This document shows positions 1 through 6,514 of a stretch of DNA of 8,837 nt, one piece after another. Below the pieces are notes generated by a model. The model worked only from the letters and a program-made list of their open reading frames with translations. It had not been told where the DNA came from and ran no database searches. The DNA is from Porphyrobacter sp. (GTDB lineage: Bacteria > Pseudomonadota > Alphaproteobacteria > Sphingomonadales > Sphingomonadaceae), in the NCBI GenBank assembly GCA_014359685.1, contig JACIYY010000047.1, positions 1 to 8,837 on the forward strand. The letters run 5' to 3'. A program made the position numbers and the translations under genes. Within the stretch, counting starts at the first letter, position 1; each line of letters opens with the position of its first letter.

Positions 1-2
1 CC

Positions 3-902
3 CGCAACCGCCCGCTGGCGCTGGGCGCGCTGGGCGTGGCGCTGGCCGGGATCGCGGCGGCGGCCATCGCCACCGCCGACTGGCGCGGCCCGGACGAGGG
101 CGACACGGTGGTGGTGGGGGCCAAGAACTTTTCCGAACAATTCATCCTCGCCCGGCTGATCGGGTCCCGGCTGGAGGCGGGCGGATACCGCGTCGTCTAT
201 CGCCAGGGGCTGGGCTCTGCCGTCATCCATGGCGCGCTGACCAGCGGGGCGATCGACGTCTATGTCGATTATTCGGGCACGCTGTGGGCCAACGAGATGG
301 GCCGCAAGGACACCCCGCCCGCCGCCGCGATGACCCGCGCCATCGCCGAGTGGGAGCAGGAGACCACCGGCACGCTGGTGCTGGGCGCGCTGGGGTTCGA
401 GAACGCCTATGCCTTCGCCATGCGGCCCGACCGGGCGCGCGCGCTGGGCGTCGCCTCGCTGGCCGACCTCACCCCGATCGCCGGGCGGCTGACCATCGGC
501 GGCGACCTGGAGTTCTTCGAGCGGCCGGAATGGGCCGCAGTGCGCGACGCCTACCGCCTCTCGCCCGCGCGCAGGCGCAGCTTCACCCCGACCTTCATCT
601 ACAACGCGCTGACCGGCGGGGAGGCGGATGTGGTCACCGCCTTCTCCTCCGACGGGCGGATCGCAGCCGATGGGCTGGTGGTGCTCGATGACCCCGAGGG
701 TGCGCTGCCGGCCTATGATGCGCTGCTGCTGGTCGCGCCGGACCGGGCCGATGATGCGCGGCTGGTGGCGGCGCTGCGCCCGCTGCTGGGCGCGATCCCG
801 GTCGAGGCGATGCGCGAGGCCAATCTGTCGGTCGACCGCGCCGAGGGCAAGGCCAGCCCGGCCGATGCCGCCGCCGCGCTGGCCCGCCGCGTCGGGCTCT
901 GA
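3..902 (+). CDS. Osmoprotectant (glycine betaine/choline-type) ABC transporter substrate-binding domain, partial at 5' end
   Basis: This is the extracytoplasmic ligand-binding part of an OpuAC/OpuBC/OsmF-type importer for quaternary amines such as glycine betaine or choline. The frame is open to the left edge; the first possible start inside the window is GTG at 36, which would give 288 residues. Counting from that GTG, the domain begins with VVVGAKNFSEQ (residues 25-35) and continues through an LEAGGYRV segment and a QGLGSAVIHGAL segment. GAIDVYVDYSGT (71-82) matches the family's 'G-x-ID-x-Y-x-EYTGT' signature. FTPTFIYNALTGGEADVV lies at 183-200 and the typical C-terminal EANLSVD at 261-267. 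A hydrophobic stretch rich in Leu, Ala and Gly (positions 15-70) precedes the domain. It is either a signal peptide or, as I think more likely, the last membrane segment of a permease fused to the binding protein, an arrangement common in Proteobacteria. The ligand cannot be fixed from sequence. Confidence in the family is high; the true start lies outside the window. Confidence 0.88.
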   Translation, partial: RNRPLALGALGVALAGIAAAAIATADWRGPDEGDTVVVGAKNFSEQFILARLIGSRLEAGGYRVVYRQGLGSAVIHGALTSGAIDVYVDYSGTLWANEMGRKDTPPAAAMTRAIAEWEQETTGTLVLGALGFENAYAFAMRPDRARALGVASLADLTPIAGRLTIGGDLEFFERPEWAAVRDAYRLSPARRRSFTPTFIYNALTGGEADVVTAFSSDGRIAADGLVVLDDPEGALPAYDALLLVAPDRADDARLVAALRPLLGAIPVEAMREANLSVDRAEGKASPADAAAALARRVGL

Positions 903-1035
903 CCCCGCACCGGCACCGGCCGCACCCGCGACCGGCTGCGGCGTTTTCCCCGCCGAATCGCTCGCGATGGCCTTCGATTCCGCCCGGCCATGGCCTATGT
1001 CGGAACTTCGCGCGAACCCCAGTCCGGAGCCCAAC

Positions 1036-2094
1036 ATGTCGTTGCTCGAAGCCCGCAAGACCTACAAGCCCTTCGAATATCCCTGGGCCTACGAGTTCTG
1101 GAAGCGTCAGCAGCAGATCCACTGGATGCCCGAAGAGGTGCCGCTGGGCGAGGATTGCCGCGACTGGGCGCAGAAGCTGTCCGACCACGAACGCAACCTG
1201 CTGACGCAGATCTTCCGCTTCTTCACCCAGGCCGACATCGAGGTGCAGGATTGCTACCACGACAAATATGGCCGGGTGTTCAAGCCGACCGAGATCAAGA
1301 TGATGCTGGCCGCGTTCAGCAACATGGAAACGGTCCACATCGCCGCCTATTCGCATCTGCTCGACACGATCGGGATGCCGGAAAGCGAATATGGCATGTT
1401 CCTCGAATACGAGGAGATGAGGGCCAAGCACGATTACCTCGCGCAATTCGGCGTCGACAGCGACGAGGACATCGCCCGCACGCTGGCGATGTTCGGCGGC
1501 TTCACCGAAGGGCTGCAATTGTTCGCCAGCTTCGCCATGCTGATGAACTTCCCGCGCTTCAACAAGATGAAGGGCATGGGCCAGATCGTCACCTGGTCGA
1601 TCCGCGACGAATCGCTGCATTGCGAAGGCATCACCCGCCTGTTCCACACCTTCGTCGCCGAACGGCAATGCCTGACCAAGGCGGTGCGCGAGGATATCCT
1701 CGACATGTGCATGAAGACCGTGCGGCTGGAGGACGCCTTCATCGACCTCGCCTTCGAACAGGGCCCGGTGCAGGGGATGAACGCGACCGAGATCAAGAAG
1801 TATATCCGCTACATCGCCGACTGGCGGCTCGAGCAGCTGGGATTGAAGAAGCAGTTCATGGTCGACGACCACCCGCTGCCCTGGCTGGCCCCTCTGCTGA
1901 ACGGGGTGGAACACGCCAATTTCTTCGAAACCCGCGCGACCGAATATTCCAAGGCCGCGACCCGCGGCAACTGGAACGAGGTGTGGGCGAGCTTCGACGC
2001 CCGCCAGAAGGCCAGGGTGGCGAACGAGCAGGACAGCGCGGGCGAGGAGGGGCCGGGCCTGTTTGACAGCGGGGCGGCGCAGGCGGCAGAGTAA
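1036..2094 (+). CDS. nrdB: Class Ia ribonucleoside-diphosphate reductase, beta (small) subunit NrdB
   Basis: NrdB carries the diiron-tyrosyl radical cofactor that lets NrdA reduce ribonucleotides to deoxyribonucleotides in the cytosol. The product is 352 residues, normal for the alphaproteobacterial form. The cofactor set is visible: Asp67 in FTQADIEVQD; Glu98, His101 and radical Tyr105 in the E-T-V-H-I-A-A-Y segment; Glu158 in GFTEGLQLF; Glu192 and His195 in RDESLHCEG. These align by spacing with E. coli D84, E115, H118, Y122, E204, E238 and H241. The C-terminus (from about residue 330) is acidic and ends GPGLFDSGAAQAAE, the flexible tail expected to dock on NrdA. I chose ATG 1036 because GGAG at 1026-1029 sits 6 nt upstream and MSLLEARKTYKPFEYPW looks like the usual N-terminus. 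In-frame ATGs at 967 and 997 would add 23 or 13 low-complexity residues. nrdA is not adjacent on either side within the window, and I saw no NrdR box in the 133 bp upstream. Confidence 0.97.
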   Translation: MSLLEARKTYKPFEYPWAYEFWKRQQQIHWMPEEVPLGEDCRDWAQKLSDHERNLLTQIFRFFTQADIEVQDCYHDKYGRVFKPTEIKMMLAAFSNMETVHIAAYSHLLDTIGMPESEYGMFLEYEEMRAKHDYLAQFGVDSDEDIARTLAMFGGFTEGLQLFASFAMLMNFPRFNKMKGMGQIVTWSIRDESLHCEGITRLFHTFVAERQCLTKAVREDILDMCMKTVRLEDAFIDLAFEQGPVQGMNATEIKKYIRYIADWRLEQLGLKKQFMVDDHPLPWLAPLLNGVEHANFFETRATEYSKAATRGNWNEVWASFDARQKARVANEQDSAGEEGPGLFDSGAAQAAE

Positions 2095-2424
2095 TGCTTC
2101 GGCCAGGCGGCTCGTTTGCGGGCGCATGAGTAAACAGGGCATTCGGGGATAGCGCATCGCCGGGCCGGGGGCCGCCGGTGGTGAATGCCGCCGGCGATCC
2201 GGTGCGGCGCTCCCGCATCGCCCGGTGCGGGCGAACCACGAAGCGCCGGGTCAGGGCATCCCGCGTTCTGTCCTGCGCCACGCCGCAAAGGGCGCGGTCC
2301 AATATGGTCTGGACACGCGCTGAATACTGGTCGAACCTGACTGGCGGCGGATGGTTGACGGCCCGGAGGACATGATCGATGTCGCGCTCGACCTCTTCAC
2401 GGTGCGCGAAGGAACGTTTGCGGC
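2095..2424. other. Intergenic stretch without a recognisable gene
   Basis: About 330 bp between nrdB and the next supportable ORF. It contains a perfect 8-bp inverted repeat (ATCGCCGG at 2156-2163 and CCGGCGAT at 2191-2198) with a GC-rich 27-nt spacer and no T tract. A short plus-strand frame from ATG 2351 ends in TGA at 2426-2428 and overlaps the next ATG as ATGA. A minus-strand frame starting at 2431 also runs through the region with acceptable codon use, but it has no recognisable domain, no Shine-Dalgarno sequence, and continues into antisense nrdB. I cannot assign any gene here; it could be the eroded remains of one. Confidence 0.5.
2156..2198. repeat. 8-bp inverted repeat downstream of nrdB
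   Basis: ATCGCCGG (2156-2163) and its exact reverse complement CCGGCGAT (2191-2198) could pair across a 27-nt GC-rich spacer. It lies about 60 bp after the nrdB stop codon. There is no following run of T, so it is not a classical intrinsic terminator. It might be a transcript-end hairpin or chance pairing in GC-rich DNA. Confidence 0.3.
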
Positions 2425-2739
2425 ATGACATCGCTTGCTGAACATATCGAAACGCTCGAACCGCGCCTCGCCCGCCGCGAGGGAAGGGCGGGCATCAAGA
2501 TCAGCTTTACCAGCCGGGCCAAGATGCGCCATGTCGGGGTCGGCGGGGCGGCTGGGGGGCGCATCTCGGATGGCTTGACGCTCAAGGAGGGGCAGGCCAA
2601 CCCGCGCGGCATATTTGCTCATGCCCACCTCAGGCCCGAGATCGCCTTCCCGATGAAGGCGCCGCTCGCCGGCCGGGCCATCGCCGCCCGGGCGGTGACG
2701 CCGGTTACCGTCCGGTCCAAAGGCCGCACCAAGGAGTGA
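2425..2739 (+). CDS. Hypothetical 104-residue protein upstream of FMN reductase
   Basis: I do not recognise this family. The case for a real gene is structural. The ATG at 2425 has AAGGAA (2409-2414) about 10 nt upstream and overlaps, as ATGA, the stop of a preceding short frame. Codon third positions are mostly G or C, as in the neighbouring genes. Its last codons (AAG GAG TGA) also serve as the Shine-Dalgarno sequence of the following FMN reductase, which suggests a translationally coupled pair. The product is basic and rich in Arg, Ala and Gly, with no clear membrane segment. It has an acidic-basic N-terminus (MTSLAEHIETLEPRLARREG), a Gly-rich middle (HVGVGGAAGGRISDG) and an Ala-rich C-terminus. 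Alternatives are a decayed fragment of a larger gene or a chance ORF. A conserved homologue in front of other SsuE-like genes would settle it. Confidence 0.45.
   Translation: MTSLAEHIETLEPRLARREGRAGIKISFTSRAKMRHVGVGGAAGGRISDGLTLKEGQANPRGIFAHAHLRPEIAFPMKAPLAGRAIAARAVTPVTVRSKGRTKE
2731..2736 (+). promoter_or_regulatory. Shine-Dalgarno of the FMN reductase
   Basis: AAGGAG lies 8 nt before ATG 2745 and selects that codon over the in-frame GTG at 2736, which overlaps the motif itself. It also encodes the end of the upstream 104-residue ORF, pointing to coupled translation. Confidence 0.7.
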
Positions 2740-2744
2740 AAGAC

Positions 2745-3335
2745 ATGCAAGGCGATGCTCCCGATCCGCTGGTGGTCGGTATTGGCGGTACCACCGCACC
2801 CGGATCGTCCACCGAGCGGGCCCTTCGCGTCGCCCTTCGCGCGGCCGCCGAGCACGGAGTCGAGACACAGCTGTTCGGCGGTGAGGCGCTGGCAGCCCTG
2901 CCGCTCTACACCTCCGGAAGGCCTCTGCGGCCCGAGGAAGAGTCGCTGGTCTCCGCAGTGCGGCAGGCGTCCGGACTCCTGATTGCCAGCCCCGCCTATC
3001 ACGGCAGCGTGTCCGGGCTGGTCAAGAATGCGATCGATCTGCTTGAGGAAACGGCGAAGGACGACAGGGTCTACCTGACGGATGTGCCCGTGGGCCTGAT
3101 CGTTACCGCCTATGGCTGGCAGGCGACGGGGGGCACCATCGTCACCCTGAGGTCGATCGTGCATGCATTGCGCGGATGGCCGACGCCGTTCGCCGCCGGC
3201 ATCAACAGCGCGCAGTGCAAGTTCGATCCGGATGGCGGATGCAGCGATCCCGCGGTCACCGGCCAGCTGGAAATGGTCGGTCGCCAGGTGGCAGCGGCGG
3301 CCTTGCGCGACCACCGGGCACGGGCCAACGCATGA
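2745..3335 (+). CDS. NAD(P)H-dependent FMN reductase, flavodoxin-like fold (SsuE/MsuE-type)
   Basis: The product is a 196-residue cytosolic flavoprotein expected to reduce FMN with NAD(P)H and pass FMNH2 to a partner, typically a two-component monooxygenase of organosulfur metabolism. The N-terminal strand and phosphate-binding loop VVGIGGTTAPGSSTERAL (residues 10-27) correspond to the family's G-S-x-R-x-x-S region. PLYTS occurs at 53-57. SPAYHGSVSGLVKNAIDLLE (82-101) is the hallmark 'SP-x-Y-x-x-S-x-x-G-x-x-KN-A-x-D' motif that contacts the isoalloxazine ring. VGLIVTAYGWQATGG (116-130) matches the next conserved strand and loop. A short Cys-containing segment (QCKFDPDGGC, 157-166) is unusual. 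The start is fixed by AAGGAG at 2731-2736. No monooxygenase partner lies in the window. The downstream YeiH-type transporter hints at a sulfur role, but that is inference. Related NADPH:quinone or azo-reductases of the same fold cannot be excluded. Confidence 0.9.
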   Translation: MQGDAPDPLVVGIGGTTAPGSSTERALRVALRAAAEHGVETQLFGGEALAALPLYTSGRPLRPEEESLVSAVRQASGLLIASPAYHGSVSGLVKNAIDLLEETAKDDRVYLTDVPVGLIVTAYGWQATGGTIVTLRSIVHALRGWPTPFAAGINSAQCKFDPDGGCSDPAVTGQLEMVGRQVAAAALRDHRARANA

Positions 3336-3415
3336 CGCCTGTTCGGCTGACCGGCAACGGCCCGGCGCTGCCGGCCCGCCATTGCCCGAGCGGAGGGGCG
3401 AGACCGGCACGATGA
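3332..3415 (+). other. 27-codon micro-ORF between FMN reductase and transporter (doubtful)
   Basis: The ATG at 3332 overlaps the reductase stop as ATGA, and its own TGA at 3413-3415 overlaps another ATG (3412) in the same way. The predicted peptide is Pro/Ala/Arg-rich with no recognisable motif and no separate ribosome binding site. It could act as a translational bridge between the two genes or be a coincidence of ATGA overlaps in GC-rich DNA. Confidence 0.15.
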
Positions 3416-3496
3416 CGATCATCGTCCGCGGTCCGGCGAGCGAGCCCGGCCCGAATGCGGCTCGTGCTCTGCCATCGTGGCACGGGGCGGACAACA

Positions 3497-4414
3497 ATGA
3501 CGCAATATGCCGACCTGTTCAACGACATCAAACCCGAACCGAAAGCCCGCTGGCAAGACATCATGCCCGGGCTGCTGGTCGCAGCGCTGGCCACCATGGC
3601 CGCCGCCTTCATCGCCGGCCATTACAGTGCCCCTCTGACGTTGATGGCGCTGCTGATCGGGCTGGCGCTCAATTTCCTCGGCAGCGATCCCAGGATGGCG
3701 CCGGGTTTGACGTTCGCCTCCAAAACGCTTCTCCGGTGGGGAATCGTGCTTGTCGGTGCCCGCGTGACGATCGGGCAGATCGTCGAGCTTGGCCCCTTGA
3801 CGCTGCTGGCAGTGGTTCTGATCCTCGTCGCCACGCTCGTGGCGGGCGTGGTCGCGGCACGCGCGTTGGGAATGTCGGCGTCGTTCGGCGTATTGGCGGG
3901 AGGATCGGTGGCGATCTGCGGCGCCTCCGCCGCGCTCGCGCTCGCGACGACCTTGGGCGAGCGGCGTGCAAGCCAGGCCCAGCTTGCGCTGGTGCTGATC
4001 GGCATATCGGGGGCGAGCGCGCTCGCAATGTCGTTCTATCCGCTGATTGCCCACCAGTTCGATCTTTCGAGCACGCAGGCAGGCGTGATGCTCGGCGCCT
4101 CGGTCCACGATGTCGCCCAGGCAATCGGCGCCGGTTACTCCTTCTCGGACGATGCCGGCCAGATCGCCACGGTCGTGAAACTCGCCCGGGTCGCCCTGCT
4201 TGCACCCGTACTGGCGGTGATCGGCGCGCTTTTCCCCCTGGAGGGCGGCAAGAAGACCAGGATGTCGGTGCCATGGTTCGTGAACGGCTTCTTCGTCATG
4301 GCCGCGATCAATTCATTGGCTCCCATTCCGGTCGTCGTCGGACAATCGCTGGGGCAGCGGCGACCGCTTTCCTTGCGGCGGCCGTCGCGGCGACCGGCAT
4401 TCGCGCGCCCATGA
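3497..4414 (+). CDS. YeiH-family putative sulfate/sulfite exporter (UPF0324), C-terminus frameshifted
   Basis: This is a polytopic inner-membrane protein of the YeiH/UPF0324 family (Pfam 'Cons_hypoth698'), annotated by convention as a putative sulfate exporter; the transported substrate is not well established. As read it has 305 residues. It shows successive hydrophobic segments (about residues 23-42, 45-61, 80-97, 100-122, 127-150, 161-185, 228-246 and 260-283). Conserved motifs are GGSVAICGASAALALA at 135-150 and ASVHDVAQAIGAG at 201-213. ATG 3497 gives the usual N-terminus (MTQYADLFNDIKPEPKARWQ); an upstream in-frame ATG at 3455 adds 14 unlikely residues. The Shine-Dalgarno is weak (GGGGCGGA, 3484-3491). 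After Gly286 the frame runs into a basic tail (QRRPLSLRRPSRR...) unlike the family. The expected C-terminal membrane segment is in the -1 frame and ends at 4515, so the gene carries a 1-nt deletion or frameshift at the GGGG run 4351-4354. Confidence 0.85.
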   Translation: MTQYADLFNDIKPEPKARWQDIMPGLLVAALATMAAAFIAGHYSAPLTLMALLIGLALNFLGSDPRMAPGLTFASKTLLRWGIVLVGARVTIGQIVELGPLTLLAVVLILVATLVAGVVAARALGMSASFGVLAGGSVAICGASAALALATTLGERRASQAQLALVLIGISGASALAMSFYPLIAHQFDLSSTQAGVMLGASVHDVAQAIGAGYSFSDDAGQIATVVKLARVALLAPVLAVIGALFPLEGGKKTRMSVPWFVNGFFVMAAINSLAPIPVVVGQSLGQRRPLSLRRPSRRPAFARP

Positions 4415-4515
4415 AGGCGCTGCTCGGAACCAACCCGCGACCGCTGGCCGTCATCGCCGCATCCTCGCTCGTCGCACTGGCGCTGTCGCTGGCGGCAGCA
4501 GTGCTGATCCTCTAG
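4354..4515 (+). other. Out-of-frame C-terminal segment of the YeiH-family transporter
   Basis: From G4354 the -1 frame reads AAATAFLAAAVAATGIRAPM and continues through a GTNPRPLA segment and a last hydrophobic helix to TAG at 4513-4515. That is 53 codons with YeiH-family character. Joined after Gly286 they give about 339 residues, the usual family length. One extra G in the GGGG run at 4351-4354 would restore a single frame. Possible explanations are a true mutation (pseudogene), a homopolymer sequencing error, or -1 slippage of the GGG codon; the sequence alone cannot distinguish them. Confidence 0.75.
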
Positions 4516-4620
4516 GACCGGTTGCTGTGTGATTGAACCGATTGGCGGTTCCCTCGCCAGCCATTGTCTGTTGCAACGCTCGGTGGCGTGAGAGTGCGTG
4601 ACCCACAGGCGACGGACGCG

Positions 4621-4742
4621 AAGACGAGCAGGTTCGACGCGGCGCCCATCATCTGCGGGAGCAGGAGGCCGAAAGGCCGATGGCGGAGATGGGCCGCCGG
4701 CATGGGATCAGGCAGCAGGCCTTGTACCGGTGGAACGCCTCG
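4621..4742 (+). mobile_element. Degenerate IS3-family OrfA transposase fragment
   Basis: Two adjacent frames together spell the N-terminal helix-turn-helix part of an IS3-type OrfA (Tnp_1/HTH_Tnp). Frame 1 gives KTSRFDAAPIICG from 4621, close to the typical 'K-x-SRF-x-x-x-QII-x-x' start. A second frame gives LREQEAERP from 4653, followed by MAEMGRRHGIRQQALYRW (4680-4733), matching 'LREQEAG-x-P-x-AE-x-CRRHGI-x-x-x-TFYRW'. The usual Cys is lost, the two halves are out of frame, and similarity stops at YRWN, so only about 40 codons of an inactive relic remain. No OrfB, terminal inverted repeats or target duplication are visible. It lies between the frameshifted transporter and the end of glgP. 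Confidence 0.7.
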
Positions 4743-4813
4743 CAGCCAGCGCCGCCTGCCTCCTCCCGATCAAGCGGGCGCGGAGGGCCGATCGCGCCCG
4801 GCCAGTGCGGCCA

Positions 4814-6514
4814 TCATGGCCCGATCGCTGCTTGCCGCCCGATCCCGGGCCTGTCTTCGCCCAGGCGATATGCGTCACGAGCATAGTCGCGCATCGCCCG
4901 GTCGGCACCGAACGCCGCGCCGATGCTGGCCACCGCATCGCGCATCATGCGTTGCCAGCGCGGACCGTCCCCGTACCAGCACGGCAGCACCTGATCATCG
5001 AGCAGCTGGAGCAGCAGCCCGCCGTGTTCCCGCGGGTCGCTGTCCGGCCGACCGACGGTCCATCCGTTCACGCCCTCCCGGCCCCCCTCCAGCCACCATC
5101 CGTCGGGGGTGCTGACATTGAGCCCGCCATTCAGCGCGGCCTTCATCCCGCTGGTGCCCGACGCCTCCAGCGGAGGCACCGGCAGGTTGAGCCAGATATC
5201 GGCCCCGGCGACCAGCGTGGCAGCGAGGTCCAGTCCGTAATCCGCGATGAAGGCTATGGTGAGATCGCTGCTGCAGGTCTTCGCGAAAGCGCCGATCCGG
5301 GCGATCGCCGCCTGTCCCTCCGGGTCGTCGGGATGCGCCTTGCCGGCAAAGAGCAGGGTCAACGGATAGCGCCCGGCGATCGCGCGCAGCCGGTCAGGGC
5401 TCTCGATCGGCAGCGTCGGCCGCTTGTAGCCGGTCATGCGCCTCGCATAGCACAGGATCGGCCGCTCCGGGTCGAGCGCGATGCCGGTCCTCGCCGCGAC
5501 CTCGGCGATCAATGTCGCCCGGGCAGAGGCATGCGCCTTGCAGATATGCGCCGGATCCAGTTGCGCGATTCCCGCCAGCCGCGACGAATCGACGCGCCAG
5601 CCGGGAACGCTGGCGTCGAACAGCGCGGCCATGGCGGGCGCCGTCCAGCGTCCGGCATGAACGCCATTGGTGACGGACCGGATGCGCGCCCCGGGGTAAA
5701 GCGCGCGCGCCGTATCGCGGTGGCGCTTCGACACGGCATTGGCATAGCAACTGAGCCGCAGCGCGAGCTTGGTCATGTCGAGCTCGTCTGCCTCCGGCAT
5801 CACCTGCTGCAGCGTGCCGAGGTGGTCGGGGTCGAGCACCGCCTGCGTCAGGGCCCAGTCGAAGCGGTCGCGCCCCGCAGCAACGGGCGTATGCGTGGTG
5901 AACACGGTCGCCTGGCGAACCGCCTCCACGCTGGCTCCGCCATGCACCAGCTCCAGCGGAAGCAGCGCGGCATGGCCTTCGTTCAGATGCCATCGCCGCA
6001 CTGCCACGCCCAGCCTTGCCAGCAGGCGCGGCGTGGCAATGCCGAGAACCGCCTCCTGCCGGAGCCGGTAGCGGGCATCGCCTCCGTACAGCCGCCCGGT
6101 CAGCGCGCGATCCTCGGGCCTGTTCTGCGGCAGGTCGGTATCGAGCAGGAGCACGGCCACGCTTGCCCCGCCGGCACCCTCGATCTGCCGAAACCAGCCG
6201 CGGACCGCCACGGCGCGGCCCTCGATCGACAGGTCGACAATGGGCTCGAGCGGTGTCGTCCAGTCGGCCGGATCCCACGGATCGGATTCGCCGCGCTGGT
6301 TGCCCTGGCTATCGATGCTCTGGCGCACATAGCCGTCGCGGCTGGCGAGCGTCACGAAGACCATCGGCAGGCCAAGGTCCGCAGCGGCGCGCGCGAAGTC
6401 CCCCGCGAGCACGCCAAGACCCCCGCTATAGCATTTCATCTCCGGTTCGACCGCAATTTCCATCGAGACGAAGGCGATCGTGGCGCTGGCGAGAAAGTCG
6501 GGCAGGTCAGCCAA
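4814..6514 (-). CDS. glgP: Alpha-glucan phosphorylase, short form (glycogen/maltodextrin phosphorylase family GT35)
   Basis: This is a PLP-dependent cytosolic enzyme that releases glucose-1-phosphate from alpha-1,4-glucans by phosphorolysis. With the proposed TTG start at 6514 it has 566 residues, matching the compact bacterial/archaeal 'alpha-glucan family phosphorylase' type (TIGR02094) rather than the ~800-residue GlgP. Motifs in order: AFVSMEIAVEP (14-24), YSGGLGVLAGD (29-39), LYGGDARYRLRQE (142-154), HLNEGHAALLPLE (176-188), VFTTHTPVAAGRDRF (204-218), VTNGVHAGRWTAP (281-293), TGYKRPTL (361-368), LLFAGKAHPDDPEG (387-400), and EASGTSGMKAALNGGLN (450-466) with Lys458 as the predicted PLP-binding lysine. 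The C-terminus is complete (NGWTVG, then RDYARDAYRLGEDRPG). The frame stays open to an ATG at 6595, but the added 27 residues are Arg/Ser/Cys-rich and unlike the family. TTG 6514 overlaps the stop of a doubtful upstream ORF by 8 nt. It is transcribed divergently from the V-ATPase gene. No glycogen synthesis genes are in view. Confidence 0.92.
   Translation of the reverse strand: MADLPDFLASATIAFVSMEIAVEPEMKCYSGGLGVLAGDFARAAADLGLPMVFVTLASRDGYVRQSIDSQGNQRGESDPWDPADWTTPLEPIVDLSIEGRAVAVRGWFRQIEGAGGASVAVLLLDTDLPQNRPEDRALTGRLYGGDARYRLRQEAVLGIATPRLLARLGVAVRRWHLNEGHAALLPLELVHGGASVEAVRQATVFTTHTPVAAGRDRFDWALTQAVLDPDHLGTLQQVMPEADELDMTKLALRLSCYANAVSKRHRDTARALYPGARIRSVTNGVHAGRWTAPAMAALFDASVPGWRVDSSRLAGIAQLDPAHICKAHASARATLIAEVAARTGIALDPERPILCYARRMTGYKRPTLPIESPDRLRAIAGRYPLTLLFAGKAHPDDPEGQAAIARIGAFAKTCSSDLTIAFIADYGLDLAATLVAGADIWLNLPVPPLEASGTSGMKAALNGGLNVSTPDGWWLEGGREGVNGWTVGRPDSDPREHGGLLLQLLDDQVLPCWYGDGPRWQRMMRDAVASIGAAFGADRAMRDYARDAYRLGEDRPGIGRQAAIGP

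Noticed and set aside
634..2157. Long minus-strand ORF (507 codons) across nrdB
   Set aside because: It is antisense to the well-supported nrdB and substrate-binding genes, with no recognisable motif. Such shadows are common in GC-rich DNA.
1856..2431. Minus-strand ORF starting at 2431
   Set aside because: The first 85 codons, outside nrdB, have fair codon use, but there is no domain and no Shine-Dalgarno, and the frame runs into antisense nrdB. Kept only as a remark in the intergenic entry.
2619..3497. 292-codon minus-strand ORF opposite the FMN reductase
   Set aside because: It is antisense to a gene with clear flavin-binding motifs and has no recognisable domain itself.
3163..4350. Long plus-strand ORF overlapping the FMN reductase and transporter
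   Set aside because: It is mostly an Arg/Gly-rich shadow. Only its last 53 codons (after 4353) belong to the transporter, through the frameshift.
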